A DNA stretch of 64,000 nucleotides from UBA2330 sp049293015 (GTDB lineage Bacteria > Bacteroidota > Ignavibacteria > Tepidaquicellales > Tepidaquicellaceae), in NCBI GenBank assembly GCA_049293015.1, contig JBATSB010000025.1, forward strand, positions 1-64,000. Direction: 5' to 3'. Shown here piece after piece: positions 55,010 through 62,180 of this stretch. The translations under genes and the position numbers were made by a program. The notes beneath the pieces are model-generated. The model worked only from the letters and a program-made list of their open reading frames with translations, had not been told where the DNA came from and made no database searches. Positions within the stretch are counted from its first letter, which is position 1. The number at the start of each line of letters is the position of its first letter.

Positions 55010-55621
55010 ATGAAAAAATTATTCTTTTACAGTTTAATACTATTCATTCCAATCATTATCAGCAGTTGCTCCGGTGTGAATAAAACTATTGAAAATGCAC
55101 AACGGCTGCAGTTCAAATTAGGTAAAGTCGACGGGCTTGATATTGCGGGAGTAAATCTCAGTAATATAAAATCTTTAAATGATGTGAATATTTTACAGGG
55201 AGCAAATTTATTAGCGGCATTTGCATCAGGCAAACTGCCAACTACTTTTACTGTAAATCTAATTGCAAAAAATCCTGACACTTATCCGGGCGGTGATGCT
55301 GAATCTTCTTCGCTTATCAAAAGTCTGGACTGGAGATTACTGATCGATAATAAAAATATAATTAACGGCGCAATTACTCAGCCGATCACAATACCGGGAG
55401 TCGGCAAATCTGCAACAATTCCCATTCCTGTCACCATTGATCTGCTCGAGATTTTTCAAAATAACAGCTACGAAAATATAATGAATCTTGCTCTTGCCAT
55501 CGGAGGAAAATCCGGGACAAGCTCAAGACTTACATTAAAAATAAAACCGACAATTGATACATTCCTTGGAGGTATTTCTTATCCGGGTGAGATCGATGTG
55601 ATTGATAAAGAGTTTAGGTAG
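55010..55621 (+). CDS. Lipoprotein with LEA type 2-like domain
   Basis: 203 residues: lipoprotein signal FYSLILFIPIIISSCSG (lipobox ISSC) and a mature beta-rich domain. DIAGVNLSNIKSLNDVN, TFTVNLIAKNPDTYPG (the N-P-x motif) and LDWRLLIDNKNIINGAIT match the general pattern of LEA2/water-stress-type domains found in bacterial lipoproteins. Function in FCB bacteria unknown. Starts at ATG 55010, preceded by AAAAAAAATTTAT. Confidence 0.78.
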   Translation: MKKLFFYSLILFIPIIISSCSGVNKTIENAQRLQFKLGKVDGLDIAGVNLSNIKSLNDVNILQGANLLAAFASGKLPTTFTVNLIAKNPDTYPGGDAESSSLIKSLDWRLLIDNKNIINGAITQPITIPGVGKSATIPIPVTIDLLEIFQNNSYENIMNLALAIGGKSGTSSRLTLKIKPTIDTFLGGISYPGEIDVIDKEFR

Positions 55622-55627
55622 TACATG

Positions 55628-55789
55628 GTAGCATAGATTATTAATCTGTGTTATGATAGTATTTCAGTTTGTAAACAAAGTTTGTAAACAAAGTTTGTTA
55701 ACAAAGTTTGTTTACAAAGTTTGTAAACAAAGTTTGTAAACAAAGTTTGTAAACAAAGTTTGTTAACACAGATTGATAATCTGTGCTAC
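55628..55789. repeat. Eight 13-bp tandem repeats flanked by inverted hairpins
   Basis: Array of AGTTTGTAAACAA-type units (55666-55769; variants with TTAAC or TTTAC), each nearly palindromic. It is bracketed by two inverted copies of a hairpin: GTAGCATAGATTATTAATCT (from 55628) and, reversed, GTAGCACAGATTATCAATCT (from 55789). It sits between two converging reading frames. Confidence 0.92.
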
Positions 55790-55791
55790 GA

Positions 55792-56055
55792 CTACGACGA
55801 GTTAAAATAAATTTTATCCTGTATCGAATTTAATAAAAAGACTTTAATTGAAAGCACTGTACATATGTGTCTTTTCATTTCTTCATTTTTTTTCAGAAAC
55901 CCATCAGTGACATTATCTCTATAATTATCAGATTCTGTTATATAAACAATTGAATGTCTCTGATTTTGTGAAAAGTTTATATTAGAAAATGAAAATGCAA
56001 GAGAGAATATTATAAAGACAATTGCTAAATATTTTTTTATAACTTTAATTTGCAT
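55792..56055 (-). CDS. Small exported protein, uncertain
   Basis: 87 residues with a plausible signal peptide (YLAIVFIIFSLAFSFSNINF), then a polar stretch (HSIVYITESDNYRDNV) without known family. Its stop codon lies 2 bases from the edge of the inverted-repeat element at 55628-55789, so it may be a gene truncated by that element, or a spurious frame. No strong start signal. Confidence 0.35.
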   Translation of the reverse strand: MQIKVIKKYLAIVFIIFSLAFSFSNINFSQNQRHSIVYITESDNYRDNVTDGFLKKNEEMKRHICTVLSIKVFLLNSIQDKIYFNSS

Positions 56056-56173
56056 CGGTATCAGATTTTAGTTGCTAAAGTTACAAAAACCGATCCAATA
56101 ATTCAATTGAACCTTAAGTTTCTATTAAATTGATAATAACAGTGTGTTTAGCTAATTTAACAAAAAAAATTTA

Positions 56174-56947
56174 TTGATTTCCGGATTAATTGTTGGTGTT
56201 ATTATTGGATTCATTGTTACGATCCCTCCTTTAGGACCGACATATTTTCAGATAATAGAGCAGGGTCTTAAGAATAAGACAAGAAACGGACTTGCTATCG
56301 GAGCTGGTGCAGGATTCATTGATTTTTTTTATATACTGATCGCTTTCGGAGGTGTATCACTTATTACCAGTCTTCTGCCGGATAATCTGCATGCTTATTT
56401 TTCCGAAAATTCAGAAATATTAAAACTGATGCTTGCATTGTTCGGAAGTTTGTTTGTGATCATTTACGGTATAAAGATAATATTCACAAAACAGGATTAT
56501 TCGCACAGGATAGAAGTTGAAGAAAATCTTGATTATAAAGAAAAGTATGATAAAGTAGAAAATGTTTTTAAGAAAACTGAGGTAGGGATTGATAAAATTT
56601 TCAGAACAAAAGTACTTGAGAAACATCACTCAGGGATCACATTAAGTTTTATTGCAGGTGTTGTTTCCTGTCTGTCTTCGCCTACTTTGCCAGCTTCATG
56701 GTTTGCGATTGTAAGTTATCTTAAAAGTTATGGACTTATAAATTCTAATTTCTTTACAGGTCTTTTTCTTGCACTTGGAGTTTTTATAGGTACAACAGTA
56801 TGGTTTTATTTACTTGTAAATTTTGTTTCAAAGAATTCTATGAAAATAAATCCGCGCACTTTGCAAAAACTGAATAATTTCATGGGACTACTTCTTGTAG
56901 TATTAGGAATTTCTATATTATTAAAATTGTATTTCAGCGGAATATGA
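56174..56947 (+). CDS. LysE/RhtB-type translocator family protein
   Basis: 257-residue inner-membrane exporter-like protein. Six hydrophobic segments are visible; the N-terminal helix GLIVGVIIGFIVTIPPLGPT contains the PxGP-like motif of LysE-family amino acid exporters, followed by GLAIGAGAGFIDFFYILIAF. A longer than usual charged central loop (about residues 105-150) is present. The substrate is unknown. Starts at TTG 56174, directly preceded by AAAAAAAATTTA. Confidence 0.78.
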   Translation: MISGLIVGVIIGFIVTIPPLGPTYFQIIEQGLKNKTRNGLAIGAGAGFIDFFYILIAFGGVSLITSLLPDNLHAYFSENSEILKLMLALFGSLFVIIYGIKIIFTKQDYSHRIEVEENLDYKEKYDKVENVFKKTEVGIDKIFRTKVLEKHHSGITLSFIAGVVSCLSSPTLPASWFAIVSYLKSYGLINSNFFTGLFLALGVFIGTTVWFYLLVNFVSKNSMKINPRTLQKLNNFMGLLLVVLGISILLKLYFSGI

Positions 56948-57012
56948 ATTTTGTTATTTTTCAGATATTAAAAATTTAATAACTTACCGGAAATTTTATC
57001 ATTTCCAAAAAA

Positions 57013-58497
57013 ATGGACGATCTCTTAAAACCTGTAAAAAATATCTGCACTTTTTGTCAGATGCCTATAAAGAATGATTCGGAAGCTACATTCTGTAACT
57101 CATGCAGCTCGCCTTATCATAACGACTGCTGGACAGAAAACAAAGGTTGCGCCGTCTACGGATGCGGTGAAAAGATCCGTGATGAAAATGAAGAAGTAAC
57201 TATAAGGGAAGCCATTATAAATATTGAATACCTTATTAACAGGAATCAGTTTTCCGAAGCTATATTCGAAGGTAAGCAATATTTAAAATTAGACAGAAGA
57301 AATAATGAATTAAAGAACTTATACAACAAAGCTGTTGCGCTGATAAATAATAAGATCAATCTGATGACCAGCGGTGATGAAGCATTCGGAAACAAAGATT
57401 ATAAAGCTGCTGAAATTTATTATAAGAATGTTTTAAAATATACAGATGAGACGGAGACTAATTTTGTAAATACGAGAATTGATGTGATCAGGGAAAAAAT
57501 TCCCGAACAGAGAAGGAGAAGACTTTATACCAATATTCTTATCATAGTAATTATTATTGCTATTCTTTCAGCATTGGGTTATCTCGGATATTATACTTTT
57601 ATTTTAAAGGAGGACAGGGATTATTCCGAACTTGTAAAGTCTGACAAGGCAAATGATCTCAGATCCATGGAAAAAATGATTGGGAAATATGAGACTTTTC
57701 TGAGAAATTATGATGACGGAAAAAATAAGAACAGAGCATTAGACCGGATTAAAAATTATTCCTATCAGATATCAAGTAATTATTACAAAGACGACTGGAA
57801 ACTTGCATTAAAATATTATAATAAGATCAGCGATGGACTTGATCCGAATGATGCTAAAACATTATTTAATAATATTTATAATATCGCATATGAAGAATAT
57901 GCTCAGAAAATTTCCAATGCAAAAAAGCTTAATAAGTCTGAAAAATTCAGTGAATCTATGAATGAACTGAATAACGCAAAACTGATACTTACTGTATTTC
58001 CGGAAACTGTGATGTATAAAGATCTTAACATACTCGAAGCGAACATAAGTCTGTTAAGTAAAAAAATTGCATCGGTCGTAAAATATAATGAGCTTGAAAG
58101 GGAGATCAGGGAACAGGATAAACTGCTTGTGAATATTGCTTCGACAGGAAGCACAGGAAAAATTACGAGAGTTGTCTCGGCAAGAGTAACTGAAATCCGT
58201 GACGACGGAGTATATCTCTGCCGCGAACCTGATGCGAGGACGAAGATCGCTGTAAGAAATAAAGATGAAAACTATACTATCGGACAGGCAATACTTGTAA
58301 ATACTGAAAGGATAGGGGATTATAAATACAGGGATTATGGAAAGGACATTGAGCTTTCATTTTATCAGGTGATATCGGGAAATATGGAACCTGTTACAGT
58401 TGATAATGAAGAACGGCAGGCAATTCTCGAAAGGATAAATAATCTTAAAGATCAGAAAGTAAAGATTGACAGTCTTTTCAAACTAAGCCTTCTTTAA
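57013..58497 (+). CDS. Membrane protein with prokaryotic RING-type zinc finger and TPR-like helices
   Basis: 494 residues. The N-terminus carries a C4HC3-like zinc-binding module at residues 12-51: C-x2-C-x12-C-x2-C-x4-H-x2-C-x6-C-x4-C, matching prokaryotic RING family 1. Helical TPR-like repeats (residues about 60-160), one membrane helix (residues about 172-196, ILIIVIIIAILSALGYLGYY) and an external helical region follow. Prok-RING proteins are proposed to resemble ubiquitin-type RINGs, but no E1/E2 or ubiquitin-like gene is nearby, so ligase activity is unproven. Confidence 0.78.
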   Translation: MDDLLKPVKNICTFCQMPIKNDSEATFCNSCSSPYHNDCWTENKGCAVYGCGEKIRDENEEVTIREAIINIEYLINRNQFSEAIFEGKQYLKLDRRNNELKNLYNKAVALINNKINLMTSGDEAFGNKDYKAAEIYYKNVLKYTDETETNFVNTRIDVIREKIPEQRRRRLYTNILIIVIIIAILSALGYLGYYTFILKEDRDYSELVKSDKANDLRSMEKMIGKYETFLRNYDDGKNKNRALDRIKNYSYQISSNYYKDDWKLALKYYNKISDGLDPNDAKTLFNNIYNIAYEEYAQKISNAKKLNKSEKFSESMNELNNAKLILTVFPETVMYKDLNILEANISLLSKKIASVVKYNELEREIREQDKLLVNIASTGSTGKITRVVSARVTEIRDDGVYLCREPDARTKIAVRNKDENYTIGQAILVNTERIGDYKYRDYGKDIELSFYQVISGNMEPVTVDNEERQAILERINNLKDQKVKIDSLFKLSLL

Positions 58498-58500
58498 AGC

Positions 58501-58591
58501 AATTACAAATTACAAATTACGAATTAAGAATTTTAAATTTAATTAATCTGCTCTATATTTGAAATTTGAAATTTGAAATTTGAAATTTATT
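58501..58591. repeat. Two heptad arrays at the stop of a T9SS cargo gene
   Basis: AATTACA AATTACA AATTACG AATTAAG AATTTTA AATTTAA (58501-58542) and four ATTTGAA plus ATTTATT (58557-58591). The second overlaps the stop codon of the reverse-strand cargo gene. The AATTACG and AATTAAG units match those inside T9SS domains at 58769 and 43390. Confidence 0.9.
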
Positions 58592-60110
58592 TTAACATCA
58601 CCATCCGCTTCGTCTCAAACAAACTCCCATTCAAATACAAAGAATAAAAATAAATCCCACTCGCAAAACCGCTGCCGTCAAACTCCACTGAATAACTTCC
58701 CGCATTCTGCTTCTCATTTACCAGCTCAGCGACTTCATTCCCCAAGACATCAAATACTTTTATCTTAACATTATCCGTAACTCGTAACTCGTAATTTATA
58801 ATTGTCTTTGGATTAAAGGGATTTGGATAATTTTGTGAGAGTGAAAAATCATTTGCAATATTAGAAGAAGATGTTTTTATATCTGTAAAAATAACTGTAT
58901 AGGAATATCCGTAAATAGTAGATGGAAAATTTATATCCAAAGAATCTTTGTTATAAACAAACCAAAGTCTTAAAGCAGGCATGTTTGGTACTCTCAGCAT
59001 ATTATTTAAAGATAAGGATGAATGATAAAGCGGATTGTCACTAATATTAAAAATCACAGGTGTTCCTGTGAATCCGGCTTTTGCAATTAATTTAAGATCA
59101 GATCCGGATTTTCTAAAATAAGAATAAACATAATTCGTAATTACAGAATTATCAGTAATAGGAATATCAGAGCCTTTGTAATATAAATTATCATAAGTAT
59201 TGTCTATTACCACCGGATTTTGAGTATGAGTAACTGTCGGATAAAATTCTGATGTATAAATATCAATATTTCCATTTCTGTTTGTCTCATATATGACATG
59301 ACCAGACAACTTTGATCTACCAAAACTAATGGTTCTGTTATTTCCAGAATAAGCAATTGTATCACCCGGATATCCTGATTGTGGCATTGAATCAGGAATG
59401 CCAATTCTGCAATAAATTGCTTTTTCATTAACAGAAATTTCTTTATCCAACGATATTGCCACACCTGGATTGTTGAAACCGTTATTAAATTTTGTTATGT
59501 GAGGATTGCTGAAATTTCCCGGATCAGCTGAAGTTAAATTGCTCCTTGCAGAAATAATACCTGAGAGAATATTATATTTCAAATACTTAATATCATTTCC
59601 ACACTCATAAGTTACTCCGAAATTTAATGAATCAAAATGTATAACATCCGGATTTCTGTTGCCTGCTGCAGAGGAATCCAAAATGAATGGTTCAGACCAT
59701 CCTGAACTTACATTAAAACTTGAACCGAAAATGCTTTCATGACCGAATTTATTTGACTGCCATACAGCAAGAGCATATTTTATACTGTCTCCAAAAGAGA
59801 ATACCGGAGGGTTATAAGAAATAGCAGGGTTTTTATTTGTATGGGCATCATTTGTTAAATACATTTCACTATCAAAAGGTCCTTGTGAATCAATTTTTCT
59901 CAGACATATTTGAGATGAATTTCCGTCAGCTCTTTCAAATATCATATATTCAAAATCAAAAGCTGCAAAGTCAATGTTATAAGTAGAATGATCAAAAGAA
60001 GGATTGCGGTCGGAGTTTCCTGTAGTCAATCTGACAGGATTAGAAAATTGTGAAGTTGCTGTTCCGGTGAGTAGGATTAGAAATAAATATAAAAAAATTA
60101 TCTTTTTCAT
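58587..60110 (-). CDS. T9SS-secreted protein of unknown function
   Basis: 507 residues: signal peptide (IIFLYLFLILLTGTATSQ), a beta-propeller-like region with repeated strands (PVRLTTGNSDRNPSFDHSTY, YALAVWQSNKFGHESIF, GHVIYETNRNGNIDIYTSEF resembling TolB/WD40-like blades), then a T9SS type A domain (NYPNPFNPKTIINYELR ... KRMVMLK). The propeller assignment is tentative. Heptad arrays lie both at its stop codon and inside its sorting-domain codons. Confidence 0.8.
   Translation of the reverse strand: MKKIIFLYLFLILLTGTATSQFSNPVRLTTGNSDRNPSFDHSTYNIDFAAFDFEYMIFERADGNSSQICLRKIDSQGPFDSEMYLTNDAHTNKNPAISYNPPVFSFGDSIKYALAVWQSNKFGHESIFGSSFNVSSGWSEPFILDSSAAGNRNPDVIHFDSLNFGVTYECGNDIKYLKYNILSGIISARSNLTSADPGNFSNPHITKFNNGFNNPGVAISLDKEISVNEKAIYCRIGIPDSMPQSGYPGDTIAYSGNNRTISFGRSKLSGHVIYETNRNGNIDIYTSEFYPTVTHTQNPVVIDNTYDNLYYKGSDIPITDNSVITNYVYSYFRKSGSDLKLIAKAGFTGTPVIFNISDNPLYHSSLSLNNMLRVPNMPALRLWFVYNKDSLDINFPSTIYGYSYTVIFTDIKTSSSNIANDFSLSQNYPNPFNPKTIINYELRVTDNVKIKVFDVLGNEVAELVNEKQNAGSYSVEFDGSGFASGIYFYSLYLNGSLFETKRMVMLK
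58769..58796. repeat. Four heptads inside T9SS domain coding sequence
   Basis: On the reverse strand AATTACG AGTTACG AGTTACG GATAATG, encoding NYELRVTDN of the cargo gene. Confidence 0.9.
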
Positions 60111-60188
60111 AATTAAAACCCCTAATTAAAATTTTTTAGAAATGTGTCGAAACATATTTTTTCGGCATCTTAATTTCAATTAAATAAT

Positions 60189-60263
60189 TTATTTTAACAA
60201 GGTCATCTTGCGTACCTCACTGAAATCTCCGGCGGTCATACGATATAAATAAACTCCGTTGAG
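60189..60263 (-). pseudogene. Fragment of a T9SS C-terminal domain
   Basis: Reverse-strand frame reads LNGVYLYRMTAGDF then SEVRKMTLLK-stop, the last 24 residues of a T9SS type A domain. No upstream signal motifs or cargo remain; the 21-bp array begins about 80 bases further on. It looks like the remnant of a deleted cargo gene. Confidence 0.8.
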
Positions 60264-60343
60264 TATATAATTTTTTTCTTGTAAATGAATTTTTTTGTTT
60301 CAAATGTCTTGCTAATCGGGACTTACATCTGTGCCGCATTTAT

Positions 60344-60805
60344 GTATATGCAGACTTTACAGGCTTATATCTGCAGTTTAGAGACGTACGCCTGCGAGCC
60401 AAATCTGTACGCCTGCGAGTTATAGCTGTACGCCTACGTTTCAAAACTGTATACCTACGAGTCAAAGCTGTACGCCTGCGAGTTAAAGCTGTACGCCTGC
60501 GAGTTAAAGCTGTACGCCTGCGAGTTATAGCTGTACGCCTGCGAGTTATAGCTGTACGCCTGCGAGTTATAGCTGTACGCCTACAAGTCAAAGCTTTATG
60601 CCTACGGATCAAAGCTGTACGCCTGTTGATCAAAAATATACGCCTGCGAGTTATAGCTGTATGCCTGAGAGTTATAGCTGTATGCCTGAGAGTTATAGCT
60701 ATACGCCTGCGGGTCAGAGATTATTGTCTGAGGTTTACAAACGTATGTCTGAACTTATCTGACATACGACTGAATCTTTCAGATATATACCTCTTTTATT
60801 CAGAC
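60344..60805. repeat. 21-bp tandem repeat array, about 22 units
   Basis: Period 21 from 60344 to 60805. The central units (60386-60574) are GTACGCCTGCGAG followed by TTATAGCT or TTAAAGCT and nearly identical; units toward either end diverge progressively while keeping the 21-base spacing. Because the period is a multiple of three, open frames arise on both strands (RRRTAIT repeats on reverse, RVIAVCL on forward). No start signal or known domain supports either as a gene. Confidence 0.95.
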
Positions 60806-60841
60806 ACAAAAAATGATCATTCAGATTTGTTGAGGGATTAA

Positions 60842-61165
60842 TAGTGTGCAGATTTTTGTATCCATCACATTTCTCAGACTAGGAAAATTTTTGTTAACGC
60901 AATTATTTAGGGATTTTTAAAGGTATTTTCACACTGGCAGGACGTATTGTAACTTTAATTTAATAATTTGCTTTATTGAAAATTTAAAGTACCTTTTTAA
61001 AGATCAAATTGCATTGGACACAATTGAAAAAAAAGCTGTTGCTGTATCAAAATATGAGTTGATTTAAAAACTTAAATTTGATATTTTTAAAGTCCTTTGC
61101 TATATACTAATTTTATCTTTTGTTCAAAACTCAAAATTTGTATTTAAACATTGGTATTTCTAAAC
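60842..61165. other. Gap before the tRNA cluster
   Basis: 324 AT-rich bases with no credible gene, repeat or hairpin recognised; presumably contains the promoter of the tRNA-Tyr/Gly/Thr cluster. Confidence 0.5.
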
Positions 61166-61248
61166 GGGTAGGTAGCGAAGTGGTTAAACGCAACAGACTG
61201 TAAATCTGTCGACTCAGGTCTTCGGAGGTTCGAATCCTTCCCTACCCA
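61166..61248 (+). tRNA. tRNA-Tyr (anticodon GUA)
   Basis: Acceptor GGGTAGG/CCTACCC with discriminator A, anticodon stem ACAGA/TCTGT with loop CTGTAAA (GUA), long variable arm, T-loop TTCGAAT. 83 nt, class II as expected for bacterial tRNA-Tyr. Confidence 0.97.
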
Positions 61249-61316
61249 CAGAAAAAGTCAGACAAATTTTTTTGAGCTGAGTTAAAAATATTAAGAAAAG
61301 GAATCAATGATTTTTA

Positions 61317-61389
61317 GCGGGAGTAACTCAGTTGGTAGAGTCACAGCCTTCCAAGCTGTTGGTCGCGAGTTCGAGTCTCGTCTCCCGCT
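61317..61389 (+). tRNA. tRNA-Gly (anticodon UCC)
   Basis: Acceptor GCGGGAG/CTCCCGC with discriminator T, anticodon loop CTTCCAA (UCC), T-loop TTCGAGT. 73 nt; CCA not encoded. Second of three tRNAs in a row. Confidence 0.97.
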
Positions 61390-61431
61390 CTTTGAAATAC
61401 AAGAAATTAAGGAAATAAAAAAAACTGATAA

Positions 61432-61504
61432 GCTGATGTAGCTCAGTTGGTAGAGCACATCCTTGGTAAGGATGAGGTCACCGGTTCAATCCCGGTCATC
61501 AGCT
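61432..61504 (+). tRNA. tRNA-Thr (anticodon GGU)
   Basis: Acceptor GCTGATG/CATCAGC with discriminator T, anticodon stem CATCC/GGATG with loop TTGGTAA (GGU), T-loop TTCAATC. 73 nt. In many bacteria tuf follows this tRNA; here it does not. Confidence 0.97.
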
Positions 61505-61667
61505 CTCGAGCAGAAAGATTCAATCTACAGATCATATTTGAAATGGGATTGAAAAAATCAGAAAAAAGTAAAAGTAAAAAAAAGTTAAATAACATTCCTG
61601 TAAACAAAACTCTGTTATTAGTTAGTTACCTTTAAAAAAACCAAAAAATTTTTAGAAAAATAATATC

Positions 61668-61841
61668 ATGGCAAAAGAAGGATCAAGAGTCAAAATTAAG
61701 TTAGTAAGTATTGAAGGACCTCACAAAGGAAAATCCGTTTACGTCACATACAAAAACAGAGTAAATACCAAAGAGAGGATCGAGCTGAAAAAATATTGCA
61801 AATGGACCAGGCAGCATATTCTACACAGGGAATCAAAATAA
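61668..61841 (+). CDS. rpmG: Large ribosomal subunit protein bL33
   Basis: 57 residues: MAKEGSRVKIKLVSIEG, SVYVTYKNRVNTKERIELKK and YCKWTRQHILHRESK. The NRxNTxxRxELKKYC core is diagnostic for L33. Of the four zinc cysteines of the C-plus type only one (YCKW) remains, so it cannot bind zinc in the usual way. Placed between tRNA-Thr and tRNA-Trp, upstream of secE, as in many genomes. Confidence 0.93.
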   Translation: MAKEGSRVKIKLVSIEGPHKGKSVYVTYKNRVNTKERIELKKYCKWTRQHILHRESK

Positions 61842-61869
61842 ATTGATACCTTCAATTAAGTGACCAACT

Positions 61870-61942
61870 GCGGGAGTGGCTCAATTGGTAGAGTAGCGGT
61901 CTCCAAAACCGTTGGTTGGGGGTTCGAGTCCCTCCTCCCGTG
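61870..61942 (+). tRNA. tRNA-Trp (anticodon CCA)
   Basis: Acceptor GCGGGAG/CTCCCGT (first pair G-U) with discriminator G, anticodon stem GCGGT/ACCGT with loop CTCCAAA (CCA), T-loop TTCGAGT. 73 nt. Conserved position just before secE. Confidence 0.96.
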
Positions 61943-61983
61943 CAAATGGATCTCAAAATAATTTTATATTTTACAGATAAAAA

Positions 61984-62166
61984 ATGAAAAATAAGATAGT
62001 AACTTTTTTCGAAGATATTTTTAAGGAAATGAAGAAAGTCTCATGGCCTAAAAAAGAAGAACTTATCGATTCTACAAAAGTAGTTGTAATTACAATGCTT
62101 ATATCTGCTGCTTTAGTGTATGCGATTGATAAAGGAATCAGCGAACTGTTGAAAGTGATATTATAA
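61984..62166 (+). CDS. secE: Preprotein translocase subunit SecE
   Basis: 60-residue single-helix SecE of the short type: FFEDIFKEMKKVSWPKKEEL is the conserved cytoplasmic amphipathic helix, followed by the transmembrane segment VVVITMLISAALVYAIDKGI. Partner of SecY and SecG. Followed 14 bases later by nusG, the almost universal order. Confidence 0.96.
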   Translation: MKNKIVTFFEDIFKEMKKVSWPKKEELIDSTKVVVITMLISAALVYAIDKGISELLKVIL

Positions 62167-62180
62167 TAATACATATTTAA

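Noticed and set aside
55666..55769. CRISPR or replication-origin iterons
   Set aside because: The 13-bp units are contiguous without spacers, and no replication protein or DnaA box is nearby; a plasmid iteron role is unsupported on a region with conserved chromosomal genes.
60340..60633. Reverse-strand open frame of Arg/Thr heptapeptide repeats
   Set aside because: A 21-bp array of any sequence leaves frames open when no stop falls in the unit. The peptide is extremely basic and repetitive, has no start signal and is matched by an equally repetitive forward frame.
60626..60841. Forward frame of RVIAVCL repeats
   Set aside because: Same 21-bp array as the reverse frame; it has no signal or homology.
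61447..61635. Forward frame overlapping tRNA-Thr
   Set aside because: It begins inside the tRNA-Thr gene and has low-complexity Lys content at the end; the tRNA structure is convincing, so the frame is a by-product.
61505..61667. A hidden tuf gene between tRNA-Thr and rpmG
   Set aside because: Only 163 bases lie there and no EF-Tu motif (for example GHVDHGKT) is present; the gene is absent.
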